64,000 bases of DNA from positions 45,338,329 through 45,402,328 of the forward strand of contig OX578282.1 of assembly GCA_951217055.1 (NCBI GenBank), given 5' to 3'. This stretch comes from Gerris lacustris. Taxonomy: Eukaryota > Arthropoda > Insecta > Hemiptera > Gerridae. The position numbers were made by a program, and so were the translations under genes. Under the pieces are notes generated by a model. The model ran no database searches. It was not told the DNA's origin and worked only from the letters and a program-made list of their open reading frames with translations. Below are positions 33,272 through 44,980 of the stretch, piece after piece; position 1 is the stretch's first letter; each line of letters begins with the position of its first letter.

Positions 33272-33776
33272 CCAAGACAGAAATCTGTTTCAGACATCAG
33301 GGAAAATTTTTGGTCTCGTGTCTGTCTGTCTGTCTGTCTGTCGGTCTGTGTGTCCGCGAATTATGAAACGTGCGACGATAACTTGAGTAAATGTCGACCG
33401 ATTTGAATGAAATTTGGTAGACATGTTCATTTTACCATGCCCAGGACGAGTTCGTTGGACAACGTTATCCGTCCAAGCGTTCACGAGCCACGCTCGCGTA
33501 AACGTGAACTTCAAATTTAAAATTGGAATTTTAGGACGGGAAAAAAATCTTACTTCATCTATTCAATGAGACAAACATTTTTTTCAAATACAATTTTTTT
33601 AGTAAAACAAACAGCGACACCGCTATGAAGTGTTAAAGATCGCTAAAACTATTAATAGTCTTAACAAAATAAACAATATAACAATAAAGTAATATAACAA
33701 TAATTTTAATGTTAATATAACAATAAAGTACATGATAGTATGCGAGGAAGCTATGTGCCATACTAATTGGCAGTCT
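33272..33776 (+). repeat. Family A, right part of the copy split by the BEL element (interior II)
   Basis: It begins with the duplicated CCAAG and continues with 'acagaaatctgtttcagac' and a long GTCTGTCTGTC tract. Interior II then runs to the terminal block 'gcgaggaagctatgtgcc' and 'aattggcagtctg'. Together with 26,888-26,982 it forms one nearly full-length copy. Confidence 0.93.
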
Positions 33777-35059
33777 GTTTTTATTGGTTCAGTTTATGGA
33801 CCAATGATAGCTATAATGTATCCCCCTCATATTATTCTCTTATTCTGAAATTTCTCTTTCGAGTATTTTATTAACCGAGTGTAATTTTATTAATCTTCTT
33901 TCGTTAATACATTGTCCTTATATCAATTTTTTTTAACACTAATAATTTTTATGACGTATCCTGTCAGAATTTGTTTCTCAAAATATAATTATTTTCTAAA
34001 ATAACCCCATAACATACCTACGGAAATGTTAAAATTTGCATTGCAATATTAACATATTCATTGTTAAATTAGAGTTTTTTCTCTAACAGTATTCAATACA
34101 AAATATCTATGTCTACATAAGCTTTTTTGTGAAATTTTGTTAAAAATGTTAATATTCGATCATGTACAAATTAATTATATAAATTTGAGTTGGGGAATTC
34201 CTGTTAAATATAATTGTAATCAAGTTTGTATGTCTCTTGATGACAATTCCTATATTAATACTGTACTGGGAGTTTGAAATCAATCGGTTTAATGTCTGGG
34301 TTCCTCTAAGGATTAATCATAGCGAAAGCTGGAATGCTATGGTACGACATGCAACGCCTAATGGAATCCAGGGACATAATATTCAGGACTGACAGGTCCA
34401 ACAGCAGCTTAATTCACTACAACTCCATTCTGTAGTCCTTCGTCCTAGCAATTCTGCTTCAATGCTTTGTACAATCTGGGTCCTGTCATCGAACTAAATA
34501 TCAATTATATTTCCAGCATTGATGTCTCGGCCGTGATCATGTCAGATGTTGACTATATAGAACGTTGTATCGCAGGCTTAAATCTTGTATTATTTTAATG
34601 TTTAATGTTCATGTCTAAACGATTGGGAATTTTGCAGTGTGTCCCGAACCGTATTTTTTATCACGTGGCTGAATAAATTTATTTGTAAGAAAAGTTGTTG
34701 GGCTTTTAAAAATTGCAAGGTTAAGATACATTTTTAAGAAACAAAAAAAACGAAAATTGCTTGCATACAAGTCTGCAAGACAGTGAGACATTTTCATCTA
34801 ACGCTTTTTGATGTCGTTTTTTGGTAGGTAACGCTTTTTAAGTTTATGTGCCCAAGTAAAGACATGAAAAAGACATGAAAAAAAAAATTAAGCGTTCAGT
34901 TTTCGCGTTTGTATATTAGGAATTAAATCGAACATACGTCGTGCACGAAGAAAGAAAGTACTTTTCTTCTTTTCAAGTTTATTAAGAAGTAATATTTTAG
35001 CTTCTTCACCCATATTTTTATAATAAATGCAAAAACTTATAGTATCTCTCTCTACAACC
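33777..35059. other. No gene; unique AT-rich DNA
   Basis: No transposon end or recognisable coding region was found. The 60-codon minus-strand frame at 34,615-34,797 has no feature I know. Confidence 0.5.
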
Positions 35060-35067
35060 CTCTAGGC

Positions 35068-35191
35068 CAGTGGTTCTTAACCGGGGGGCCGCGGCCCCCC
35101 GAGGGGCCTTGAAAGGTATTTAGGTACTATATTTATTACATTTGGAAATTTTAAGGGGGTATGTAGTTACCAAAACGTTAAGAAACCACTG
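35068..35191. mobile_element. 124-bp hAT MITE
   Basis: The ends CAGTGGTTCTTAACC and GTTAAGAAACCACTG are inverted with minor differences. CTCTAGGC (35,060-35,067) and CTCTAGAC (35,192-35,199) are 8-bp duplications with one mismatch. A GC-palindromic core (ggggggccgcggcccccc) lies next to the left end. The CAGTGGTTCTTAACC-type end is common in hAT elements. Confidence 0.88.
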
Positions 35192-35199
35192 CTCTAGAC

Positions 35200-36289
35200 T
35201 TGATTAAATGATTAAGTGAATTAGTGAACTGTAGTAATTATTATGGGCGAGTAAAATATAAAAACGGGAATTTATAAATGTAGTCGTGTACTTAAAGAAT
35301 CGTGACAAAAAATAGAATAGACATGGCCCGACTGAGGCTTACTCTTACTTAAGACTCAATACAAGGTATTTATTACATACATAAGAGGGGAGAAGAGTGA
35401 GTCCAAGGTGGGGGAACAAGGCCCGAAGGGAACCAACCTGTCCAAGGACAAGCAAACATGCCTATAAGGACGGTAAAAACTCGAGATTAAACAAGACTAG
35501 ACTATGCAACTACGATGTACCTCCTGGAACGGCCTAGTTTCCTGCTAGCAGTGGAACTCTTTTCGACTTTCTTCGGCCCTACGAAGCGCGGTAGGGGAAG
35601 GCACTACAGCTGGAGACTGGATTGCACACCTCATATAACTTTCTAACTCCCTGTTATTCTTTTCTGAGTTTTTAAGCTAAAAGTAACATAACGCTTTTTG
35701 AGTTATGTTCCATAGCCTTAAACATGAAAATGTCAAAAAAAAAAAAAAAAAAAAAACTGTTGCAGAAGAAACAACAACACAAAAAGAAGAAATATTACTG
35801 TTATAGATTCCTGTGAATTTAGATCAATTCGCTAGTCTTTCTTCACCTCCATCTTGTTATTCCCGATACTAATTAATTGGATCATTTAAGACTGAAAGCT
35901 GTTTTAGGCTATTATTTGAAATGAAAGATCGCGATCTCTTGACAGTATTTGCAGCCACAAAATTTATTATTATTGCTGAGCGAATAAGTTGGTTCTTGAG
36001 GTGAAGCCGAAGGAACCATGTTAAATCCCGAGGTGAAGCCAAGGGAATTCGATTTTTTAATTTTTAATAAACAATGCTAATTAGCTTTAGATAACTATTT
36101 CGAAGGGAATTAAAACACTTTACTCTCGAGGTACATACAACATTTTACTCCAGTAGGGAGAACATAAACATGCATACGTTAATATACATAAACATTCATA
36201 CGTTATATTTATAATATACAAATCGGCTTTACTTTACTTCTATAAAAATAGCAATATTATACATTAAATTAATAACAAATACATCAATT
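35200..36289. other. No gene; poly-A run at ~35,735
   Basis: About 22 A residues lie at 35,735-35,756. The segment 35,390-35,660 is more GC-rich but has no frame I recognise. Confidence 0.45.
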
Positions 36290-36527
36290 TTAATATACAT
36301 TTAACACTGAAACTACACACATGTTAATAAAAGTTTTAGGTGTTAGAGCCACATTCTTTTCTAAGCACCATTTCTTAAAACTGTCGTAAGCTTTATCATA
36401 TTTTCTTTTGATTTATTTGGTATCAAATTTGCTTTCAATTCATTTGCTCCAGCACTCCAGCCAATATATCGGGTGACGTATTTTGAAACAGTTCTTCAAC
36501 ATCATTGACAAACGCATCTTCATCCAT
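36290..36527 (-). pseudogene. Relic resembling a recombinase core-binding (SAM-like) domain protein
   Basis: From ATG at 36,527 the minus strand reads MDEDAFVNDVEELFQN, then changes frame to NELKANLIPNKSKE and again to YDKAYDSFKKWCLEKNV. The pattern (I/L)P-x-KS-x-x-x-Y-x-KAY-x-x-F-x-x-W resembles the N-terminal helices of Crypton-type tyrosine recombinases and arthropod proteins derived from them. At least two frameshifts show it is dead. No catalytic Arg/His/Tyr domain follows, so the assignment rests on a short similarity. Confidence 0.45.
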
Positions 36528-38194
36528 TCCACAGTTTGTATTTATTATTTTAATAAATAACAATAATTGTTAGCACTTTTAATAGCAGATAAAAGGGGTT
36601 CAATATTAAAAACAAATAAGAATTGCATTTAAACTCAAATAGAAGGTTATTTAGATGCAGATTTAAACAATGATAAGCACAAATTACAAATAAGGTCGAA
36701 AAAGCAGTGTCGCCAACCTGATTTCAACAACTTCACTACATTAGCATTCATTCTCTACTATTTATAAAATAATTTAGTTGGCAATCCTTCTTTTTCTCCC
36801 TGGTTTTTCTTTTTCTTCCTAATTTTTGAGTTCAGAGAAGAAAAGACTTAGAAAGAAAAATCATGAAGTTTTCTCCCTAATGGAGATAAAAGCAATTTAG
36901 AATTATTATTTTCAGCGATTGTTTGTTGTATTATTTTCCCTTTTTGTTTAATGAAATTAATTGCCCTTTTTCTTTTCTGCCTATATTGTAGCAAAAACCA
37001 CCTATACTTCTGAATGTATCTTTCTTTAATTTATAACAAAATGGGTAGAAATCCTTCTTTTTCATTCTTTATCTTCTCTTTTAGGGATCGTAAATATAAA
37101 TAAAATGACTTTGAATTGGCCAATAAAATCAATTGAGTTTGATGTATGTTTTATTTTGTAGTGGAAGAAGCAAGGAGAAGATGCGTCTTCCCTTCTCTGA
37201 TATATATATTTTTTTTTATTCTTTTTCGGTAGGTTAAAGTGTGTTTTATGGAGCCCTGATGTAACACGAAGGGAGAAAACGCTATTTGGCACACTTACAA
37301 TTTGGCAACATCGCGGGTTCAAGGGGGTGGGAGGGGGGTAAGGTTGCTTTCCACCGCCCGCCGTTGTGATGCGAGTGGACCAGGATAAGTCTTCTAACAG
37401 ATTCCAAGACGAAGGGTATTTACTCCTTAGAAGGAGCTTCGGGTAACATTTCGCTAAACGGTCTCGCGCCTTCCAGCAACGCCCCCCTTAAAAACCTCCA
37501 AACAGCCCCTGATTTATGTGAATAACATAGCTTTTTTTAACCCTTAAAGTATAATACTTAGCGAAGCATCCAAGAAGTGTTAGGTGCTCGATCATTTTAT
37601 CCTGCATTATTTTTTCTACCTCAATTTTTTTTTTCATAGCGTTTTTTCTAGGGAGAAAATGGAGAAGGGTTTAAGTAAGGCGCCCTTCTTATCCAAAAAA
37701 AAACCCTGCTTCACACTTTGCGGTAGAATTTATGACACTTTCGAAGTGAATTATAAATGGAATCACGGGGGTGTTTTAGTAGTAACAGTTGCCTCTTTTT
37801 TTAATACTTATTTTTAGGGAAAGAAAATGGATTATTGAAGTCGTTATTATTTTTAAAGTGATTTTCGCATAATTACACTGGGGTTCGAGCCAAGTAATTT
37901 GAGAAATTTAGGGAGAGAGTTTTTGACAAAAGCAGGAGTTTATTTATTGTATTGGAAGGTTATAAGAAAGTAAAATTTTAAGTGTTGTTTTAGTTTATCT
38001 AATTTTTCAGTTTAAGGTGGTATATATCAACTTAGTTACGCTTTTTCGTCTACACGTACCAGCTAACTAATGAGACCGTTGTTATAATAAATATACTTAT
38101 ATACTACTTACAAAAGTTACTAATATACTTTTTATACCAGTATTCGCTGTGTGGCTTGCCAAATTTAAAATATTAGTTATAGTTATAGTTTTAT
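36528..38194. other. No gene; GC-rich block at 37.3-37.5 kb
   Basis: The segment 37,310-37,510 is GC-rich with G and C runs (gggggtgggaggggggtaag). The plus-strand frame at 37,584-37,817 (77 codons) has no recognisable feature. Confidence 0.45.
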
Positions 38195-38460
38195 TGCTTC
38201 TGAGATTACTGCAGGTAACGATTTTTTTGTGCCCGAATCCAATAATTCCTTGACAGAATTACATTTCAGACATCAGGGAACATTTTTTCCTCGTGTCTAT
38301 CGGTCTGCATGTCGCTCTACATTTTTGTAAATCACCATGTTTTAAAATCTACTCATCCGATTTATTAATGAAATTTGGAGGTTATGCCGAAAGTAGCCCA
38401 TATATTATGGCCCCATGTTAATTTCAACTGTGTGCGCAAATTTGATATTTCATAAAAATA
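38195..38460 (+). repeat. Family A repeat, diverged
   Basis: The hairpin is decayed (gcttctgagattactgcaggt). 'ttcagacatcagggaacatt', a GTCT-like tract, 'tctactcatccgattt' and 'aatgaaatttgga' are recognisable. Confidence 0.7.
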
Positions 38461-38984
38461 AACATGTTCCCACAGGACATCGAAACAGTTCCTAATCTCA
38501 TGTGACTATTCGCCCTATAAAAGGACGCGAGGAAATGCCAACCAAACAAATTACCAGGCTATTTAATTTATTCCATAATACTAGGGGGAGATATTAACCA
38601 CCATGATCATTAACTAAAATGTACGAGTTGGGCTGCAAGCAATTTAAGCTATAATAAGCTATAGTGATTTTTTGACAATAGAAATCAAATGGAGTCATGG
38701 AAATGCTTGAAACGTTTAAATTGATTGAATGATCGTACAATTTTAAATTTTTTCTTCTTAATAGGTAATGCAAAACGTTAGCTAAATAATAGTAAAATAA
38801 AACTTTCATATTAAATCCATTAAACATTCCAATTATGAATTCTAGGGTATGTGTTTTTTTACGCGTTGTACATATTTACGCGGCCTGACTCTCAGCATGA
38901 GTAACTTCGTCGAAACGACGGGACTCTTATTTTATATCATCCTTATTTTATATCATTCTAATCAATTTCTACAGGACAAAATTT
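38461..38984. other. No gene recognised
   Basis: This is AT-rich spacer between two oppositely oriented family A copies. The 77-codon minus-strand frame at 38,594-38,827 is not recognised. Confidence 0.45.
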
Positions 38985-39388
38985 AAATTGCGCAAACGGT
39001 TTAAATTAATAGGGCTATCTGTGGGCTACTTGTGAAAAACAATAAGTACTTTTGAAGGTATAGGTGTATATAAATGTATGTTTGTACGCATGTGAAAGAA
39101 AAGCAAATGGGCGCAGAAGTCAAATTTATATAGGACCAACAATGGGCTAATTATGACCTGCAATCCAAATTTAATTTAAATAGGACATTGTGTTTAAGAT
39201 CTGTTAATTCACAAAAATTGGGCAACAGATCGACAGAGAGACACGGAACCAAAAGTGTTCTTTGATGTCTGAAACGGATTTGTAATTTGTGTCTTGGAAT
39301 TTTGAAAATGGAGACAAAAAATTCCTATTAATTAGAAGGATTACATGGTTTCCGCAACCTTCGGTAAGCTTGCAAGCAATAAGCCTTT
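38985..39388 (-). repeat. Family A repeat (interior I)
   Basis: On the minus strand: 'gggctatctgtgggctac', 'caacaatgggctaattatga', a GACA tract, 'gatgtctgaaacggattt' and the terminal hairpin (aaccttcggtaagcttg). Confidence 0.85.
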
Positions 39389-41224
39389 TACTTAGGCAAA
39401 TGATAATGCATATTATTTAGAATTAATTTAAATAAAATATCTATTTAAAATTATATTTAGTGAATATCAATAAAGTTAATATCTTTCCCTTTTAAATTAG
39501 TGGTGACTGTTAAATCCAATATATCTATCCCATTTACAGTGTTAAAAGTAATTTTATTCTTGAGAAAAAGTATTATGATTGGATTGGACTGAGAACAAAA
39601 TTTTATCTCCGTATTTTTCTTTCAGCAAGTTTTTATTAAAATTGGGCTTTTCTTCCTTTTCTATTTATTTATTTACAAGAAAATAAGGAAAGAAAAAGTA
39701 ATATTTACGCCCGATTTTATTGCCCTTTTTTATTTATGTTGCTTATTCATATTCCTTTTGATGTTTTGAATTTATTTTCGTGAAATTTAAAGGTTTTTTT
39801 GCTTGACTGGATTTTCTGCTAGAGAGGAATATATTAATATAGATTTTAAAGAGATAAAACTCTTGTGTAGGTGTATTTTCATTCTTTAAAATTTTGAATA
39901 GTTTTGGAACTTTTATTATTTAAAATATTTTATTTCTTAAGAATATCGTATAGTATAAAAAATTTGTTTCGTGTTTAATCGTCTTATGTGTATTAAGCTT
40001 CTTATAAGATAGAGACCCATGACATAGTATAATGTAAAAACATTTTATTACACATAGTTTCTTACCTTAAGCGCTCTAGAGTAAAAGTTCATAGTTTTGA
40101 ATACTAAATCTTCAGAGCTGACAAACTTCTTCGCTTGAATTAGTCAACTATTAATTAAAACGTGTACACGAGGGATATCCCTTCGGGTCCCTGACTTCGC
40201 CCAGAGTATAGAAACAAAACAATATAAAATTGTCTTCTGTTGCTATGTGGGTCGTTTAAGGGTAAATTAAATAAATTCACAACTGCTCAATATTAGTCAT
40301 GGCTATATTTCGCCCCCCTCCGGGGCATATTCATGCCTAAAACACCAATAAATCACATTAATTTTTTCTCTATTTATATCACATATTTTTATACATAAAT
40401 GCCTTAAATTGCTCCATGTAAATTTAATCACTTAAAATATCTTACCTATCACAAGGAAAGCGTTGACTGTTTTCAATTGAAAGTTAAAATAATTTTACCA
40501 TAATCAATGGTTTCGTCAGTCATAGTTCTTACATTAACTCCACACTGGTACTTTACAAAATTCATTGCAAAATAATACTAACTAAATAACAATAACTACC
40601 AGAAATAACACATAACTAAATAACATAACTAATAGAGTAGTAACAAAGAATTAAAATACTATGGTCTAGAGGTAACCAATTAAAACCTTCCACAACCTGT
40701 CAACCGTTTTAATTATATATTGATTTTATGTTAATTTATGTAGTTTTGAAATTAATAAATACTAGAATTATTAAATTATTATTAAACAAATTGTATTTCC
40801 TATTTCCATTATTTTAGATTATATTTGATTGTGATAAGAAAAAGATATAACGGCGGGAGATTTGATTTGAGTTTACTTTATTTAAATAATAAAAGGGACA
40901 AATAGACAAAATTTATATAATATAAAATTGGTTGAATTACAGATAGTGTACAGACGTGCAGTGTAATACGTTACCTGTGATACATAGACATCCCCCTCTA
41001 TGTTTCACAACCAGATATCTTCTTTCCGCAATATAGACAACGATTTCATGTTTCATGTGTAAATTCATAATGCAAGAATCATAGAAATTGCATTCTATGA
41101 AACAAAGTACCTTACCCCGAGTGACCATTTTTAACGGAACGTTTTAAGGGAATTCAGTTTTTGGTCTTTGAACAAAAACTGAATAAATAATTTGAATATA
41201 AACTGATTAATAATAATAACTGAA
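39389..41224. other. No gene; AT-rich
   Basis: No transposon end or convincing frame was found. The minus-strand frame at 40,937-41,128 (63 codons) is not recognised. Confidence 0.45.
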
Positions 41225-41355
41225 TAACTGAATTTGAATAAATAATTGGGGACAAAAAGTTGGCTAATTATGACCTACCATCCAAAATTCAATAAGTTCG
41301 TACAAGAAAATGTTGACGGACAGATAGACACGAGACCAAATTATATGTTCTGATT
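41225..41355 (-). repeat. Family A fragment
   Basis: It has 'ggctaattatgacctaccat' followed by the GACA tract 'acggacagatagacacgaga'. The terminal hairpin is missing. Confidence 0.7.
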
Positions 41356-41784
41356 CAGCTTGTATCAATATGTATCAAGGTAATACGGTGCTAACTGATT
41401 TCGGTGATAGTGGTTCCCACCGATGCCTCTTACCATCACTCGCCGATCACTTATTATGCATTGATCGAGAACTGCATGCCGCAGTGAATTCGAGAATTCA
41501 AAATTACATAACCTCTATACCTTCACGACTGTACAAATAGTTGTAAGAAATAGTGAGGATTAATCGTTAAATGTTAATCGAAAATGCACAAGTCAAACAC
41601 ATAAGAGTGCCTGACATAAAAAATGTTCATAGTACATAGATGGCATTTTTTTATTAAAATAATAGTACATTTCGCGTCTATTGCGGAAAGTAGCATTTTT
41701 TATGCGAGTGTGGAGTTTGCACCCGAGTGATAGTGGTATTGAAACCACACGAGCAAAGCAAAATGCAGAGTTGCGTACCGTACT

Positions 41785-42075
41785 TTATCTACGATTGTTG
41801 GATTTTTATAAGAAATACAAAAAATCATTAAATATACTCTAAAATTAATCAAACAAACACCAAATTTGTTTTGTTAAATATAAAAAAAATACGCAAATCG
41901 TGCGATAAGTTAAAGAATTCTTTTTTATTTCCGACCTAAGAAGAAGAATTCTTCACCTTATCGCACGATTGTGAAACGCGCATGCGCAATGAATATAACT
42001 ATACGAAAAGAATCACTTTCTACGCATCTAAACAGAGATAAAATATTTATGTTTCATATCAATCGTAGATAAACT
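41785..42075. mobile_element. MITE-like element with a strong internal hairpin
   Basis: The outer ends TTATCTACGATTG and CAATCGTAGATAA are inverted repeats. Inside, at 41,896-41,970, lies a 75-nt stem-loop with 27-bp arms (AATCGTGCGATAAG outer part and AAGAATTCTT inner part, about three mismatches between). Confidence 0.65.
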
Positions 42076-42681
42076 TATTTAAAAGTGAACATTAATAATA
42101 AATAGTTATATATTGAGACACGCTTTGTTTACATTGTATATGGATATCGTGTTTTTCCAATTATTCCTCTGAATATTATTGATTTCTCACCATTTGTAAT
42201 GCTTCTTATTATCAGATCAGCATATTACTAAAGGATAACTATTACAAATTCAAATGTGATTTTTTATTCTGTATTCATTAAAAAAAGCTATAAATTATTG
42301 GAAGATTAATTTTAATTGCTGGCTAGCACAGATTTGTATAGATTTAGGCAACAGGTTGTTTCGATTACATCGGTAATGGTTTGAGTTTGCTTGGTTTTTT
42401 CCCCCTCTGTTGAAGGTTGGCAAGGTGAAATTAATGGCTGCTAATGACTTAATAGCAGATAGAAATGCAACGTAACAGTACCTGTAGCTGTAATTGTTTT
42501 GGCCGAAAATTCGATGTATTTTCACTTTCGAATTAAATAAAAACATTTGTCAATACTATTTTTATTTTCATTTTTACCACTATTATAGTCAATCGATATG
42601 GCAATCAAATATGGTAATAGCTTAACTTAGTAGTTTCCTGCAAACAGGCTATTAATTAATTTACTTCTACCTATAACCTTT
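42076..42681. other. No gene recognised
   Basis: This is AT-rich. The 83-codon minus-strand frame at 42,295-42,546 shows no known feature. Confidence 0.4.
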
Positions 42682-42924
42682 TTATTTTATGGAAGGTTTG
42701 ATGCTACCCCACACTTCTAAACCGTAGGTCCAAGCTGGTTTTAAGACTACTTTATAAATTTTGTTATTAAGAGAAAGCTTGGACTTACGGTCCATAAGAC
42801 GAAGCAGTAACTTGTATCGTCTTGTTATGTCTGTACGTTTTGTTTTTGTGTGGTGTTGCCATTTATATTGATGATGACCAAGACCTACCAGATATTTTAC
42901 CTGGCTATTTATTACTATTGCACT
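42682..42924 (-). pseudogene. Jockey-clade LINE reverse transcriptase fragment
   Basis: The minus strand encodes about 80 residues: VKYLVGLG (degenerate VKYLG-V block), a basic helix (KTKRTDITRRYKLLLRLM), RKSKLSLNNKIYKVVLKP and AWTYGLEVWG. This order matches the RT thumb region of Jockey-type LINEs (KYLG-hitch, RKS-x-LS-x-x-NK, LKP-x-WTYG-x-x-LWG). The frame has no ATG and ends at a TAA just after the motif, so only the C-terminal part of RT survives. It abuts the family C element. Confidence 0.8.
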
Positions 42925-42939
42925 TCAACGGCTATTTTT

Positions 42940-43597
42940 AGGGTTTTGTTGGTAAAACCAAAAAAAAGAAACCCTTATAGTTTCGTTCCTGTGTCTGTCT
43001 GTCAGTCTGTACGTTTCCAATAACTTTTGAACCAAAAGAGATAAAAATGTGAAACTTTCCAGTATAAAAGATCGTTTTGACGCGCACATACAAAAAATAT
43101 AGCGAACTCAAAATTATCAGCTCTTCAAATTCAAAATGGCGGATAATTCACATCACTCGAAAATTTTTTTTTTTTTAAATTTTGAGTGGGGTTCAAATGA
43201 AAGGTATTCAAGAGTAGATTACAAATATATATACCACTTAGGGATAGTGTTTAATTTTCGGCGCCAATTTGTCAAAAAACATCGAAATTTTTCGTGTCCC
43301 CCCTAAAATCGTATTTCCGCTGTTACTAAAAATATAGAAAAATATGCAAAATATGTGGTCTGCTGGGCCATAGAAAAAATAAGATTAGCAATCGAAAAAA
43401 ATTTTTTTTTTTAAATTTTGAGTGGGGTATCAAATGAAAGGTATTGAAGAGTAGATTACAAAAATGTATAGCACTTGTGGTTAACGTTTAAGTTTGCGCG
43501 CCATTTTGTCAAAAAACCTTCCCCCCCCCCCCCCCTTCTAATTTTGTGTTAACAATACCAACGAAACCCTTTTTACGTGAGACTTCACGCCTTACCA
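42940..43597. repeat. Family C element (inverted ends, GTCT tract)
   Basis: The left end agggttttgttggta and the right end taccaacgaaaccct (43,557-43,571) are inverted. The left end forms its own hairpin with 'aaaaagaaaccc' and is followed by tgtctgtctgtcagtctg. Inside are two near-copies of a segment with 'tttgagtggggt' and 'caaatgaaaggtatt' (about 43,185 and 43,420) and a C run at 43,520. The adjoining 'cttcacgccttacc' also recurs near 59.55 kb. Confidence 0.7.
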
Positions 43598-44589
43598 ATT
43601 TATTACTTTTCCTCACTACTAATAGTAGGAAAAGTATGGTTTTCACCAAAATAAATTTTTTCGAGATTACAACGGAATTATCCGTTTTAGGTGTTTTTAA
43701 GACCTCCTGAGTGGTTTTCAGCATGACGTATGTATGTGTGTGTGTATGTTCTTTTTTTTTTTTTAATACCTGCATGCTCCACTTCCGTACTACATGAAGT
43801 TAAGAACAGTTATTTAACGTTTAACGGAACATTGATATAAATTTATAAACTTATTTACCTACAAACATAACAAATAGTTCTAAGATACAATATATAAATC
43901 TGATAAGAAGCTAAAAACTGATTAATACAATACTTTAAATATACCTTATATAAAATATCTTTATAATAATTTAATTTAAATAATTATTCCCTAGTGTTGA
44001 AAACATATTGTGTGTGTGTATGTGTGTTATCACCGTAGCGCCCAAGGTATTTAACCTAGAGAGTTGAAACTTGGCAGCAAAAACAGTCCTAACCTGCAGT
44101 TGTGCCGCCCGGAAAATCACTTTTTCCGCCATCTTGAACCCAGTTTGCTGAGCCAGCAAAAATGTTAAAAAATCGTAATAAATCGAAAATGGTTCTGATC
44201 GAGTTGCAATTTGGCTCGACTGTACCTCTCTGTATGACAAACAAGCCCACTAAATTTCATTTTGATTTTGGCCGCCATTTTTAAGTTTTAAATTTTTTAA
44301 TTTTTAAACTTTGACGGTTAATAATATTGAAAGTATTAATAGATTTTTGACATATAGCATATCGTTGGAACCGGAAAAAATTAAGGAACAAATATAAAAA
44401 AAACCGATGAAATTCCATTAATTAGTTCAAAAGTTATAAGCGAATATAATTATTTATTAGTGCGATAATTTTGATGACGTCAAAGTTTGTTTACATCTGT
44501 CAAAATACCGCCAAACTTCAAATAATTAAATAAAGTATAGGTATTAAAAATAAGGTTTTTTTTTAAGAATGATAATAAATCAGTTAGTT
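43598..44589. repeat. Composite repeat with family D block; no gene
   Basis: The block 43,655-43,729 (ggtgtttttaagacctcctg, tggttttcagcatgacg) recurs inverted at 57,744-57,822. A small hairpin (cttttcctc...aggaaaag) lies near 43,608. From 43,979 to 44,500 the sequence has repeat-like words (ccgccatcttgaaccc) but no partner elsewhere in the window. Confidence 0.5.
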
Positions 44590-44725
44590 CAGAACGGTCA
44601 CCCATCCAAGTACTGACCACGTCCAATGTTGCTTCCTCCTGCTGCTTCGCAGCAGGAGAGGCCACTTTAGTGGCCTCTGAAGTGAGGAAAAGTTCCGAGG
44701 TACCCTGTACCCGATTTTTTATTAT
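44590..44725 (-). repeat. 5S rRNA-derived module with two perfect hairpins
   Basis: On the minus strand, 44,634 to 44,590 reads AAGCAACATTGGACGTGGTC then AGTACTTGGATGGGTGACCG. This closely matches the 3' half of animal 5S rRNA, including the internal promoter boxes. Upstream of it, in the same sense, are two perfect stem-loops: 44,658-44,677 (GAGGCCACT) and 44,636-44,658 (CTCCTGCTGC). The 5S 5' half is absent. It is likely a 5S-derived SINE head or pseudogene rather than a gene. The end near 44,700-44,725 shares 'ggtaccctgtacccgatttt' with the element at 45.9 kb. Confidence 0.7.
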
Positions 44726-44980
44726 TAGTTTCATATAAGTATGTTAGTATTGTCGAAATTGAATTGGTGATCTGTTTCTGTTGAGTGAGCTGCCAATGCT
44801 GTTTTAATATCCTTTGCTCTTACATTTCCTTCATGATGTTGTCGTCTGTTTCTTCAGGTTTTTCGTATTTTTCCTTTATATAGTGCTGGCTACGATGAAC
44901 AAAGGACCTGATAAACAATACCCATTTTATTTCCAAAATCAAAATTGTCTTTCAATGTATGTCAGTCCTGCAAATTTTTA

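Noticed and set aside
33290..33514. Peptides rich in TDRQTDRQTD from several loci
   Set aside because: They are translations of the GTCT tract of family A; the same words occur in repeat copies with stops and frameshifts.
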